A DNA stretch of 64,000 nucleotides from Leuctra nigra. Lineage: Eukaryota; Arthropoda; Insecta; Plecoptera; Leuctridae. The notes below the pieces were generated by a model that ran no database searches, had not been told where the DNA came from, and saw only the letters and a program-made list of their open reading frames with translations. The translations under genes and the position numbers were made by a program. Of the stretch, positions 1 through 12,985 are shown piece by piece; position 1 is the first letter of the stretch; each line of letters begins with the position of its first letter. The stretch is from the NCBI GenBank assembly GCA_934045905.1, contig OW203767.1, positions 27,040,785 through 27,104,784 of the forward strand. Direction: 5' to 3'.

Positions 1-365
1 CGAGACTTCCCTATTCTTTGATTGGTATTTGAAAGATTGTCGTCGACATAAATGCTGACAAAGCACGCCGCCTTGTTCTTACGTAGACAAAGGTCAAATT
101 CTTCACGCGTCCGGCTGAGATCGTCTTACATTTTATCAGATGCAGGGAAACCTGACACAACACAACAATGCTTCTGATGGGGTCGTAATATTGAAATATG
201 TAGACATGATATGATCGCAAACAGAAGTGATAATAACTTAATAAGTAGCCTCCGACAAAGAAGTGCATTCAACAGCGACGCAACTGCAAGCATTCAGTGC
301 TGCAGTTATTGCAGTCACGAATCCCGTAGAGCGGAAGTCAATGGTTTTACTGTCAGAACATTGTA
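1..365. other. No gene recognised
   Basis: Short open frames exist on both strands but none shows a domain, splice pattern or codon bias that I recognise. The stretch ends at the TA dinucleotide (364-365) flanking the inverted-repeat element that starts at 366. Confidence 0.5.
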
Positions 366-1493
366 TCCCAGAAAAAACACTCCGTGTAAAAATACCAGCC
401 AAGTCTCTTTAACTATAAAAAAAAATAGAAGAAATCTAAAAATTCAGCACTGAAAAGAAGTGATATCAAAAAAGGAGCCAAGTCAACGAATTTTCAAAAT
501 TTTAATCGTACCATTGAAATAAAAATATCAACCCCCGAGAAATACTTAAAAAAAGGACTTGGCGCATCGTTTTTTTAAAGACACTTTTCTATCCTAAAAG
601 TATAGGAAGAACTCTACAAGTATATTTTCCTGAGTATATCACATTCATTATCGACGAATCATACTACGTTTTAATATAACTAGTACTCTTACCTACTGGC
701 AGTTTTGGTATTTTGTCAATATTCAGAGGAAATAAACGGATAAACGAATAACGAATAAACGGAAGCGGCCTAGTCTATTCGTTATTGCCACTATTTCTAG
801 GGTCATATTAATCAATCATACTTCTCAATATCGTGACTGAGGGAAATAGCGAAAGCGCTCATTACAAGAAGGCCGTCAATGAGATTTGTATAAGTGACTA
901 GTGCACTGAGCCATGCTGCTCAAATAATTACTGACTAGATTTTTATCTAAAGTAATACGTTATGTAATTTATGAATTTTTTTGGTATAAAATGTTAATTA
1001 ATAGCAATTAATTACACGGCGAGAAGGTTCAAAGTATAATGCTGTAGTAGGTATGTTGATGTACCCACAAAACTATAGGTACCTACCAATCACAAACACA
1101 ACTGTTCTGTATTTATTGCTTGTAAGACAATGCTATGTTTCCTTGCGTACTTATATTTAAATTTAAAATATTTTACAGAATGTTCAATATTTAATTTGAA
1201 AGTTTTGTCCCAATTTTTCTAGGCATTTCTGAACTACGTAGTATGTGAGTGGCATAAGCTTAAGAATAGAAAAATGTCTTTAAAAAAACGATGCGCCAAG
1301 TCCTTTTTTTAAGTATTTCTCGGGGGTTGATATTTTTATTTCAATGGTACGATTAAAATTTTGAAAATTCGTTGACTTGGCTCCTTTTTTGATATCACTT
1401 CTTTTCAGTGCTGAATTTTTAGATTTCTTCTATTTTTTTTTTATAGTTAAAGAGACTTGGCTGGTATTTTTACACGGAGTGTTTTTTCTGGGA
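366..1493. mobile_element. Long-armed inverted-repeat element, copy 1
   Basis: About 220 bases at 366-590 recur as the reverse complement at 1270-1493. The ends read TCCCAGAAAAAACACTCCGTG and its complement, with TA on both sides (364-365, 1494-1495). The interior (600-1270) has no transposase frame. This fits a non-autonomous TIR transposon, possibly of the Tc1/mariner type because of the TA flanks; the superfamily is an inference. Related copies lie at 16724-17109 and 22655-22880. Confidence 0.7.
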
Positions 1494-2269
1494 TATCACT
1501 TCTTTTGTTAGTTTATTCATACAGCTTGTAGCACATGTCCGAGCAGGGACTAATTTCTTTAAAAAAATACGCCTCAACCGATTTGGTTACTTAATGACAC
1601 AATTTAAAAAACACAATTTAAAATTTAAAAAACATTTAACAATTTAAAAAACACAATTTACGATCATGACCTGTTTTCATTTCCCTTCAAAAAGAATGTG
1701 TTACTTTATAATCATAAGCAGGAAGGCATAGAGGAGCATAGAGGCATAGAGGAAGGCTGATCTTGGTGTAACTCGAGATTAATAGTATAATATATTGATT
1801 TCTTAGACGCAGAATCTCGTATTCGAAAAATTTTCACAATGATTTTATACGTTAAAAGTTTGATACTAAATGCATCATCACAACAGCAATATTGAATCTG
1901 TAGAGCAAATAAAATGCAGAACACACTATAGGTACACCTTCAAGATTTGGAACCTACGTGGAAATACGAGATTCTCCTATAATGATACAAGAAATAAAGA
2001 AAATATTAGAACCCACTAGGCAGAGCCATAAGCGAACGCTTTTCGATAAAGATACTGAATATCTGGGAATGTATCTGCAGGATAAGTAGGTGTATCTGTA
2101 CACCAATTTGTAAATCTCCCATGCTGTCTCAACCAATCATTAACAATTCCAATGAAATATAAAATTATTTTAGCAAAGATTGCTTCTAGGGCTTCATAAC
2201 TATATGTAGGTAGAGAGCCTAGATGGCCTTGAGTATATTTTATGTGTACTGGAATTTTGTACATAATAT
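1494..2269. repeat. Repeat-flank sequence and unassigned spacer
   Basis: Bases 1494-1610 resemble 17110-17215, which flank the second copy of the same inverted-repeat element. The homology therefore extends beyond the TIRs, and the element sits in a larger repeat or the repeat unit is longer than the hairpin. The rest is AT-rich without a recognised gene. Confidence 0.45.
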
Positions 2270-4311
2270 TAGTTTCAATTGGTTGGGTTGAGCAATTTCC
2301 AAAATGACATAACTTCTGGTGTTCAAAATGGCGGTCAAGAACACTGCAAACTAGAAATTATAATTATAAGTGCTTATAACTGACACTGACATAAGTTAAC
2401 TAAATAGTAAATATGTATGAATTAGGTATGTATATATATTTTTTTTTCTGACGTCATTTCCGGTGTGGGAAATAAGAACAATGTAGTTTTATTATTGATA
2501 TTTTATAATGATCATCTGAATCAATGACACTTTAATTTCGTTCCAATCAGTCAAACCGTCGTCACTTCTGGTTTAAAAAATTGAGGCCTAGACTACTGTC
2601 ACTATTCATGATTATATATTTTAATGTTACAAATAAATGTACTACATTTCTATTTAAAAGTATAAAATTTTGAATTTTTTAGTAATATTTAGCCTAATTA
2701 TGACGTCATTTCCAGTTTAGGAACAAAGAAATCTAGTTTATTATTGATATTTCATATATGACCATCTGAATTCATTGGCGAAAATTTCCGTTAAATCGGT
2801 CAGGCCGAATTCATTTTATGACGTCACTTCAGGTTATAACAATGGCGGAGCCATTTTCGATATATGACGTCACTTCCGGTTTTGACAATGGCGGTCGAAA
2901 ATAATGTCGTCTTTATTTCATAATTATTAGTCCGACATAATTCTAAAATTTTGTTGCAATCGGTACATCCGTTTTCGATATATGACGTCACTTCCGGTTT
3001 TAACAATGGCGGCTGAAAATAATGTCATCTTTATTTCATAATTATTAGTCCGACATAATTCTAAAATTTGGTTGCAATCGGTACATCCGTTTTCGATATA
3101 TGACGTCACTTCCGGTTTTAACAATGGTGGCCGAAAATAATGTCGTATTGAATTCATAATTATAAGTCCTACACAATTCCAAAATTTAGTTGCAATCGGT
3201 ACAGCCGTTTTCGATATATGACGTCACTTCCGGTTTTAACAATGGCGGCTGAAAATAATGTCGTCTTTATTTCATAATTATTAGTCCGACATAATTCTAA
3301 AATTTGGTTGCAATCGGTACATCCGTTTTCGATTTATGACGTCACTTCCGGTTTTAACAATGGCGGCCGAAAATAATGTCGTATTAAATTCATAATTATA
3401 AGTCCTACACAATTCCAAAATTTAGTTGCAATCGGTACAGCCGTTTTCGATATATGACGTCACTTCCTGTTTTATAAAATGGCGGCCGAGAGCACTGCAA
3501 CCTTGAATTTATCATTATTTACAATGTATGTTTACTAAATATCTATTAAAAGTATAAAGTGGTGAATTTAGTGTCATTTAGCATATTAATGACGTCATTT
3601 CCTGTATAGGTAATAAGAAAACAATCTAGTTTTATCTAGTTGATACTTCATGAATGACCTTCTGAATTCAATAGCGCTAATTTCCGTCAAATCGCTCATG
3701 CCGTTTTCAATATATGACGTCACTTCCGGTTTCATTTAGTGGTTCCTGCCGCCATTTCCGGTACCGTTATTTGTATATTCATTTATCCCAATTGATTTTT
3801 CAAATAGATTGCAGAATGAATAGACAGGAGCTAGTTCAGTGGCAATCGGTACAGGCGTTTTCGATGTATGACGTCACTTCCGGTTTCAGGAATGGCGGCC
3901 GAGATCACTGTGTTTTTGTATTGTCTATGTTACAATGTAAGATAATTATATGTGTATTTAAAGTATAATTTGATGAAATAAGCTAAATATTGCAAATTTA
4001 TGACGTCACTTCCGGTTTAGAATATAAGAAAATTATATTTTTAAGTAACATACTTCATATAGATGACCATCTAAATCGAATGGCGCTAATTTCGTTCTAA
4101 TCGGTCCAGCCGTTTTTCATATATGACGTCACTTCCGGTTTAAAAATGGCGGCACAAAAAATCACAAGAGGCAAGGTATCATCAGACGCCAAAAGTGCAT
4201 ATGTGGTAAAAATTTCAGGTTGATCGGTTCAGCCGTTTAGGCTGTGGCGGTGACAGCGACCTTTTCTGATATCATCTGAAGAAGAAGAAGAAGAAGAAGA
4301 AGAAGAAGAAA
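2270..4311 (+). repeat. Tandem repeat array with CRE/ETS/YY1-like motif, GAA tail
   Basis: A diverged unit recurs through this block. TGACGTCA starts at 2449, 2701, 2819, 2865, 2983, 3101, 3219, 3337, 3455 and at about 3590, 3716, 3869, 4002 and 4124. The six starts from 2865 to 3455 are spaced exactly 118 bp apart. Most units read TGACGTCACTTCCGGTTT, then a short spacer, then AATGGCGGC. The block ends in a distinctive tail (about 4218-4275) and a GAA microsatellite (4274-4311). The same tail plus GAA run occurs at about 17905-18146, so this is a dispersed family with a defined 3' end. No coding frame was recognised. A non-autonomous retroelement or a Helitron-like carrier are both possible. 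Confidence 0.8.
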
Positions 4312-4555
4312 GCGGTGTAATTTCACGATTTTCACTGCCCTCTAGGTCGTAAACGGCATGACTGGTTGTTGTCGCGTGATGTATATGTTGTCAGGTGGGC
4401 CATAGCTCAAAATTAAGACATTTCACAACAATGAGAGATTTTTCATAGTTGAGATCCAGTAGGCTGAAAATGCTATGTTGTTGCTTACAGTAAAAGTAGT
4501 TGGTCTGCTCCTCAGTTTATATAGGCATTTACGGTATATGTAGAGTGACTGTGAG

Positions 4556-5290
4556 TGTACGGTACGACTTGGCTGTGTGGAGCGACCGCTCCACTAGATC
4601 GCGCACACATTGTAACCAGTATCAGGAATGTAAGTGACTGCGCATTCACCAACCATTGGAATACATTAGGAAACGCTCAGTGTACCGCGTTGATGAGCGA
4701 GCATTCGTACTGCATCCGATTTGATATGCGTTGCAAGTATCAGCAACGTTATTGCTGATACTGAACGCTGAACGTTATCTGCACGAGCCTTGGAACTGAA
4801 GCATCAAGAAGGCATGGATGAAAATTTGGTATACATTTGTCAAATATTTCAAGATTAAAGAATAAAATGTCCTAAAAATGACAATAACTTTTCAAAAAAA
4901 CGACAGATTAGTTTTCAAATTGGCAAAAAGAATATCTAAAAGGTTGGTCCTAATGACCATAAGTTTTAAGTTGATCGATCAAACGGTTCTAGTTTAAATT
5001 TAAAAAATCACTCGATATCACACGATATATATCGTGTGATTTTTGAAATTTATAGATTTAAATTTTAACTAAAGGGACGATTTGGCTGAAACTTTGTGAG
5101 ATTGGGACAATGTTGTTTGCAATGACTTTTGAAAAATTTCAAATTGATCGGACCAACCAATCGAGATTTTTTTTATTTGAACCAATCACAGGATCCCGTT
5201 CAAAAACGATCCCAGAGACCGCAAAGATTACGTTAGTTTGTGTGAAAATTTCAGATCGATTGGTTGAGCGGTTTGATCTTTAAATGTGTC
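4556..5290. repeat. Interspersed repeat family R650, copy 1
   Basis: The stretch from about 4660 to 5290 aligns by eye over most of its length with 40664-41275. Shared landmarks are a segment near 4666 (CTCAGTGTACCGCGTTGATG against CTCAGTGTAACGCGTTGATG), a shared ATTTCAAGATTA..GAATAAAATGTCC segment, and an end containing TTTCAGATCGATTGGTTG. A short upstream piece (4558-4600) recurs at 6829-6868. No open frame is conserved between copies, so it appears non-coding and its class is unknown. Confidence 0.6.
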
Positions 5291-8200
5291 AGATACAAGG
5301 TTCTAACATATTTTGCCATCGTATATTCCTATTAATGAAACTCTGATTCAATTCAACAATCTAAATTGTTTTAGAAAGTATTTATTATTTCATGGAAAAC
5401 TGTTTTTAGATAGTGTTTGACATTGTACGTCTTTCAAGTTTCTTTCAAGTATTTCATCAATCTATTCCAGCGAATAAATTCAATCTACCGTCTCCATCAA
5501 ACACAGAAGTCACAGATAAAGAAGTCAATCGATGACAGAATCAATAAACATTGAAGATAAAGGACCGCTTGACATCTTGAGTGACTGGGCTCTAATGGCA
5601 CGAGATCGGCCACGCGAGCGCGGGCGGAACAGAGAGAATAGGAAAGAGCGAGAAGAAAAGCGAACTCTCAAACTCATTAAAAGTATAAAACTTCTTAACA
5701 ACTCAACAAGATGTAACAAGTAAGTCTGTAAGAAGTAACACCTAACAATGTTCGAGCCTCTAGGCTCATTCAGCACGGCTAGAAATGTTCCCGACGCCCT
5801 GCTTAGCATCTCGCTGGCGTGGAAGGAGTATTAATACTTCGTCGTAATATCAGGAACAATGAAGACGTGATCCCGCATTATATCAAGACTTGAGATTATT
5901 ATTAGCATGACACTAACACTGTCATGACTCGGAATACAAAAGTATTTGATGCTGTGATTTGACGATGCAGAATGATGTCTGATATTATCTGGGTTAAAAA
6001 TGTCACATGAAGTTTGATTTTTCATGTTTCTATTTATGTTGTACAACTTACAAGAGCTGTAGAAGGAAGTTGAATCTGTTTTAAAAATAAAATGATTTGT
6101 TGCTTGGGGTATTTATTGTTTAAAAGCTTTTAAGTTGGCAAACGTCCACTATGAGAAGCAAAAAGCTCAACCATTTAGGTTCCGAACTGCAAAGTTGATT
6201 GACTTGAACAACTTTGAAATAAGAAATTTAGTCAATTTATTTAGATTTTCTGCCCCGTATATCTATGTATAGGTAGGAAGTATACAGAGGTAGGTCCTAG
6301 TACCTGGAAAACTAAACTATACAAGTGCAAATTTTAGAAACCACGTACTACCTAAGCAGATAATTTCATGAATTGGCCGATCTCTTCCCCCGATGAGATG
6401 ACGGGATTTTCTGTTTTATATTGCTGGATCGATTTTGCTCAGAAATGATGTATATGCAATTGCAATTTAAAAAGTGAATAGTTGAATATTTAAGTGAGGA
6501 AATTGCTTGCAGTTTGGTTTGATAGATTGATTCTGTCATGAATGCAATAGAAGTGCACTGTGTGAAGCTAACCTCTAATCCATTAGCAAGAAGTGATTTT
6601 TGTATATTAGAACAATTGCCTCTTAAAATGCAGGACTAATTTGGCATAAAATTATAAAAGTAAGACTGTACATTGAACTCAACACTCTTCAGTATTATGT
6701 AATTCATTACAGACCTTTTAGAAGGAACGCCTCACATGAGCAAAAATATTCGATAATATTCAGAAACGGCTAATCGAAAAGAAACGGTCCTTATCGCTAA
6801 AAGCAATACCAATGCGAATGTACTGTACGACTTGGCTGGGTGGAGAGACCGCTCCACTAGATGTTTGAGATCTGCCGTTGCCAAATAACTATACGACGTT
6901 TAAAAAAACACTCCAAATAAGTAAAATTAAGGTTCGTTCGCCTGTCTTGAGCTATGTACCGCACTGTTTGACAGGCATAAATTATAACTTGGAGGTGAAA
7001 AAGTCACCTTCATAAAATATTAATAAAATAACTTTTGTGTTTAATATGTAATTGATGACTAGTTGAATATTGTTGCAACTTGCACTTCTGTGGACGTGTC
7101 AATATAACACTAATAAGTTTTCTCCAGTTCTACTCTTCTAAAATAAGTTGCAAAAAGAAATAGAAACTTAGCAGCTTCATTGCCTCAAGTGCTTAGGAGT
7201 AAATGAAGCTTGTAATTACTTTTTTATTTAATTTTTTATCACTCTCTTGGAGAATTGAATGGAATAGTTGGGAAGCAAGTTGAATGAGAGAGAAAATAGA
7301 AAAGGAAGAGTGAGGGAGGGGAACAGCCGCTCCCTATAAATATAATAGCATCAGGACTAGAATAGACGTGACTGGCAATGAACTGCGGACCTTCCGTGTG
7401 AGGAAGAGAAAAATAAACATGCTCCTGATGGCTTACAATCATATACATAAAATAGACTTTTAATGAACTTGGAAGGAAAGAGAATAGTAGGGAATGTTCA
7501 TACTTGTAATTTTATTCATTTCAAGAGAATTGTTTTTGACACTTTTGGAGAAAAAGCTATTGGTATGGTTCTTTATTTTATGCAGAACCAGATAAGATGA
7601 CTATTTACATTTTTCTTTACTTACATTGTTACAGAATTATTAAGTAAATAAACAAATATATACGTAAATAATTCAAAATGTTTAAATATATATATAAAGA
7701 AATAAATTTAAAAAAATACAAATATATACAAGTAATGAAGGTCTCTTGCCGTCATGTGCCAATTTTATAATATATAAGAAAAACTTTATGACAAAATTTT
7801 AAGTAACATATATTATAATTTTACTATGTTTCTCTTCATATAATTTATTATGACTATAACATGTGTAATAGCGTAAGTAATAGTGTCTGAAATGTCACGC
7901 ATTATTTTATTTCGCATGATACTATAGGCCAGGTTATACAGTAGGTATAAAATGCCTCGTATACAAAATGTAGTTCTTATCAACCCCTAAACGACGCCTC
8001 ACACAATCTCATAGCTCTTTAGTGCTGCACATAAATTAACCGCATCCAGATAGCCCACGTAGCAAACGAATGCAGTAATTGCCCAGTTAAAACACCTAAA
8101 CTCTGCATAACATTTGTTTAGCCCAGCTTCATGTTGTATGCCACATCAATTACTAGCCGGTAGGTAATTTACCACATCAATTACTAGTAGGTAATTTAGT

Positions 8201-8379
8201 AATACCATTAAAACACTTGTATAAGCAGCTTAAACTTTCCTAAAGCGTTAAGACTGCAATGCGTCAAGGTAAAAGAAAAGAAGTGGGAAATTTATCATGT
8301 TTTTATTTCAGAGTTCTTCTTTTCTGTGAATAAATCATTTTTAACATTCTACTCATATTTATGGTTTAACATAAAAAAG
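5291..8379. other. AT-rich spacer, no gene recognised
   Basis: Only short frames are present. The 63-codon frame at 5532-5723 is arginine/glutamate-rich and has no recognisable domain. A repeat fragment shared with 4558-4600 lies at 6829-6868. No RNA gene was seen. Confidence 0.4.
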
Positions 8380-8780
8380 AAATGACAGCCATTGTTTGCA
8401 GGCTTTTATAAAGATTATAGCCACAGTGGTTGATATGGACCAAGGTTTGAGAGTGTTGGGTTAAGAAATTATTAAGAAGATGATAAGTAAGGTCAAGATT
8501 CTAGGTTGCTTTTCATTAAGATTTTGTTGTGTCGCTCAGAAACATGAGAAAGAAATGATTGCAATTGATTCAGGATTTTAAAAAGATTAGCCACAGGGGT
8601 TGATAGACCAATGCAAAGAGTGTTTGCATAAGCAATTAGATGGGATAAATGCGTATCAAGAATCTGTATCATTTCGTTCAGATTGTGTTGTGTCACTTTA
8701 TGAAAATGAAAGGTGATATGACCGATATTGTTTCATGATTTTAAAGAAATTAGCCACATTATGGTTCAGATATGATCTAT
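8380..8780. repeat. Diverged tandem repeat, about 165-bp unit
   Basis: Three successive units contain the landmark TTAGCCACA or TATAGCCACA, near 8418, 8587 and 8749, each followed by a related GGTTGATA-type segment. The first two spacers carry related AAGATTCTAGG/AAGAATCTG and TTGTTGTGTC segments. The units are clearly diverged, so the array is old. Confidence 0.55.
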
Positions 8781-9311
8781 AATAAGATGTTGCACTAGTA
8801 AAAATAGCAGCTAAATCCTTTTTTCATAGAAAAAAACATAGCTCAGAAAAGAAGTGATATCAAAAAGATATGAAAAGTCAGACAGTTCATTCAAAAAAAT
8901 AAGTTTTTAAGACTGGTGTATCGAGAGCTCATATTGACAGACGTATGAGTAATTGTCATTTATTATCGTCTTGATCTCCTTTGAGTGTGAGGTGTGCAGC
9001 CACCAGCTAGTAAATAGTTCTTAGTCTTGTAATTGTTTTCAAGTGAATTTGTCTTGCATCTGCGTCACTGGTGTGAGACGCACTAGTCTGTAACGAGGGT
9101 AATTGCATTTGGATTGATTAATTAGACGAGTAGGAGAGAAGTAGAGAGAGTATTGGAAGAGATTCTTGTCCTAGACGTGAAGATCGACCGGGTCTCCTTC
9201 AAGCATCCCTTCATTTCATCCTCCCTCACTGCTGGAAGCATCAGCCCAATCTCAACAATTAGTATTCACACAGAGGTGGAGGGAATTAAATATAAATGCA
9301 GTGACCTGTCG

Positions 9312-9490
9312 GTTATTCGAACAAATAAGCGATACGTGATGGAGCCACTTCTCCATCACTTTTTAGATGCATTTTTTTTATTTTGAAGTTCATGTTTCCA
9401 TAGGGCAGTGAAAAGGAGAAACAATTGAAATTTAGATTTAGTTACAAGTTTACTTTTTAAGCCATAACAAACAACTAAAGCAAATTTAAA
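9312..9490 (+). repeat. Interspersed repeat, direct partner of 16546-16720
   Basis: The segment from ATTCGAACAAATAAGCGATA onward is repeated at 16546 with high similarity, through CATAGGGCAGTGAAAA to a CATAACAAACAACT landmark. At the second locus it directly abuts the inverted-repeat element at 16724. Confidence 0.7.
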
Positions 9491-9968
9491 ATAATTTATT
9501 TATATAAATATCCCCGTGATATCCTCCATTATTCCCCTTATGGCTAGTACCAAAGAATCCACCAGAGGTCAGTCGTGTTCCTTATTTTTTCGTGCTTCGA
9601 AAAATAGATTTCCCTCCAGCAACCTATTGAAAGCAGTTAATTAACATTATAAATATAATTACAGAATACATTAATTAAAATCGTTTTAAAAATTAAGCTA
9701 ACTGAAGCTTGATGGAAGATTTAAAGATCGTCTTTCTTACGGTAAATTGATTTTAAAGGATTTGTTTACTCACCAATTTTATTTGTCTTCAACGGTACAC
9801 TGTTGTAATTGGTTGTAATATCTATATCAATATTGCTAGAGGGTTCGGGAGCAAAGGTAAACAGAAAATAATTCTGCATCGTCATTCGTTTGGGGAAGTT
9901 TTGATTCGTAATGAACGACCTTAATTTAATCGAGGAGTAAACATTTCAATCCAAATGTATGTTCCACC

Positions 9969-10714
9969 TAGGGTTGGGATTCGATTTGCTTTTCTAAATC
10001 GATGTCAAAGTGAAAATTTCGACATCAAATCGAAACAATTTCGACATCGAAATAATTTCGACATCGTAAAAATAGGCAACAAAAATAGGCACTCGACATC
10101 TAAATTACGGCGAAATATGGCAACATTGCAGTTTGCGCCTGGCAAAGCCAAGGCCATGCGTTTAGTGCGAGAGAAATCCCTTTCCCACCCCCTTGCGGCA
10201 ACGAAAGGACAAGGAAATGATTGAAGTGAAGTATTTTTTAGTTTGGAATATCCTGCAAGCATTTATTTATGTAAAATTGAACAATTAATGTCATATTTCG
10301 TCTCAAATCTATTTGCAAATTCGTGGCTCTAGAACACTTTTTGCCGTAATATATTCCGCGAAGCAAAACATTGCCTGCTTTAAACACTTTCCACACTTCA
10401 CTTTGTCTGGTAGGTAGAGTAATTATTTTTTGAAACCAGCATAATTTCATATGAGAATAAAAACAGCACACACCCTGAATGGCAAGAGACAGTTAACTGA
10501 CCATAGTGTCAGTGACCTTCCCTCCCCTATCCCAAAATGGCGGTATGCAGGAAGGGCAGAAGTAGGCCAGCTGATCTTGTTGCACTGTTGCCAGATCTCC
10601 TTTTGGGCGCGAAATTTCAAACATTTAGGATACAAAAACGATGTCAATCGATTTTTCGATTTAGATATTCAAATCGATGCCAAATCGAAATATCGATGTC
10701 AAGTCCCAACCCTA
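9969..10714. mobile_element. hAT-like non-autonomous element (MITE)
   Basis: The ends are TAGGGTTGGGA and TCCCAACCCTA. They are flanked by a perfect 8-bp duplication, GTTCCACC, at 9961-9968 and 10715-10722. An 8-bp duplication with short TIRs is the hallmark of the hAT superfamily. Subterminal regions on both sides carry repeated ATCGAT-like words. The frames inside do not resemble a transposase, so the element should be non-autonomous. The perfect duplication implies fairly recent insertion. Confidence 0.85.
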
Positions 10715-10722
10715 GTTCCACC

Positions 10723-12785
10723 TTGTTTCAGACAAACACATAAACTCACAGTTTCTGCAGTGTTCGTAAAACTGTAATGTTTGTATTTTTGATATCTTCT
10801 TGTATATTTTGTTATATATTTTGTTCGCTGGGGGAGGAACGCATCTCCCTGAATAACTGACTATATCTGTCCATGAATAACGATTTCACAATTTAATCAA
10901 TTATGATCATTGTCACTCTTATTAATTAAGTCCAAAATCATGAAACTTATCAACCATATCACATGTCACTCTAAACGTGTGTCAATTTGTTTAGGGACGG
11001 CGCCATTATTGCATTCCTTTTCCCTCTAATTGTTGACTCTACTAGTTTAATGCCAAGCTAAGCGAAAATGAACAAACGTATTTTAGCAGGCAAACAAGAG
11101 CACCGCAACCTCAATAATATTAAGTGTAGGTATTTGTCCTAAACAAAGAGAACAACCCTCTTGTCACCTTCTGTCAAGATTAAGATAAATGGTTCAAATA
11201 AAGAATGGCATAGTTTGTTTGTATGAAACCACTTTAGTTATTTACCCCCAAGTGTTGAAATTAGTACACACATAAAGTTATACTTTCCGGAAAGCCGACC
11301 GTTTTGCGGCACATTACACGGACAAGTTCCAATAACTTGAAACTACCCCTAAAGGCACAAGATAACGAAGTTACCAGAGACTATTTCCAATATTCGAACC
11401 AATATTGCCGCAGTGGCTTTTCACTTTTAATGATCTCTGGTTACGGAGATAAGCATTGGATTGGATGCCGATTTTATTTAAATGAATTCCAATCACTTCG
11501 TACCTTGAAGGTAGAGCTGCGTCGGTTTTGGGTTTCGCGTTTGACGAGAATACAAATAGAAACGTTATAACTGGGATCATATTATAAAGGAGCAATTTAT
11601 TTTTACACGAAAATAGAGCAATAGAATAGGAATTTAAAGTAGAATGTACGAAAAGGTAAAGATTGGAGATATTTTTTTAAATATCGTTATAACTTTTGAT
11701 CCATTCAAAGTATGAAATATGTGAGAAAAAAATAGCATAGCTTATTTTTTAGTCGATCTTAGAACATGAATACCAAATTATAAAGCAATATTTGTGTACA
11801 AACTCACGTGAAAAAGTTAAGGCACAATAAGATGTTTAATTGCTTAGCTATCTTTGATATTGCTGGTCGACTAAGAAATTACCTATGCTAACTATTTTTC
11901 AGTTATTTTTCAGTTCCGGTAGCACCTCCCCTCTCCCCTTCATTGAATTTCAGTTTAAACATTGTACCTAAAATGACACATTTTTTGAAATTGCAACCCC
12001 CCTCCCCCCTTCCCAGCCTCCTGGCAAATATCCTGGCAGCGCATGGTCGCACCTTGATCACTTGCAAATAATAGTCTTTATTTTAATTCACCTGTGTCTA
12101 TAGTCTCGATCAGCAACTCTCATACAACATGCTATATTGACTACACGTCACTGGCTTGATCAGCACGTTATTGCGAACGTTTTCCTAGTAAGTAGTTTAC
12201 ATTTATTTTGTTGTATAAATTCCATGGGTTGCAACTTTCCGTACGCCACTTGATTTGCTCGCATGCCAGAGCTTTCATGTAGTAGTGCGTTGTGTTGTAG
12301 TCAATGTAGAGCAATATAACCGCTCCAATGCAGATTACAAGCTTCAATAAAACATGGCCGTGTGTGCTTCGAACAATATTGGATTTCTATGCTAAAACTC
12401 TTGATGTCTTTTTATTTTTTATTGAAATCCAACCGTCTATCTTTGTTTTTACCTTTATATTTTTTTGCTCTGTTCAGTTTACACAAAACATAGCCTCCGA
12501 CTTTGGTAAAGGCTTCCGAAAAATGCCTTACCTTTATGGTGTTTTTATTTTACTTATTCGTAAGCGAGTCGGGAGGTGCAAGGTTTTCAAAGTGACCGGC
12601 AGGGTAGAAGTAGCCCGTGATAATTGCTCGGTTAATATTGGATGAAATTCACAAAGTTAAAGAATACACAAAGAACTGTGCCCATAGTCTGGAATAAACA
12701 TGAAACACATTGATTTCAATAAATGAAATACGCAATTTTGTAACTTTGGAGGAGAGAGGAAAGTGAAAGGCATTTTGCAAAATAA
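10723..12785. other. Spacer, no gene recognised
   Basis: No conserved frame, RNA gene or clear terminal repeat was found. The 105-codon frame at 12328-12645 is hydrophobic in its first half but has no recognisable family features. Confidence 0.4.
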
Positions 12786-12985
12786 TCTTTGATTAATAAA
12801 GGTGATATCAAAGTTATTAACGCTCGGCCGTGTGAGCAACTTGAGAATTAGAAAATGTTTCATGTGGGTGTAACTTAATGAGATGGTCACATGACCAATC
12901 TTATCTTTGCTTTTGAAACAAAATCGCGCAAAAGTACGCGCTCTCGAGAACGATTGGAGACCAAACACGTGATCCAATTTATGAC
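12786..12985 (-). repeat. Interspersed repeat, inverted partner of 15905-16125
   Basis: The reverse complement of this segment aligns by eye with 15905-16125. Shared landmarks are GGTCTCCAATCGT, TTTTGCGCG.TTTTGTT, CATGTGA.CATC and AAGTTACACCCA. No frame is conserved between the two. Confidence 0.6.

Noticed and set aside
2824..3157. Overlapping minus-strand frames repeating KTGSDVIYRK
   Set aside because: The peptide repeat is only the translation of the 118-bp tandem unit; the period is not a multiple of three (118), so no frame is kept through the array.
2865..3462. Regular array considered as CRISPR
   Set aside because: The 118-bp units are repeated over their whole length with no unique spacers, the genome is eukaryotic and no cas genes are present.
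5532..5723. 63-codon Arg/Glu-rich frame
   Set aside because: Low-complexity composition and no neighbouring exon or conserved motif.
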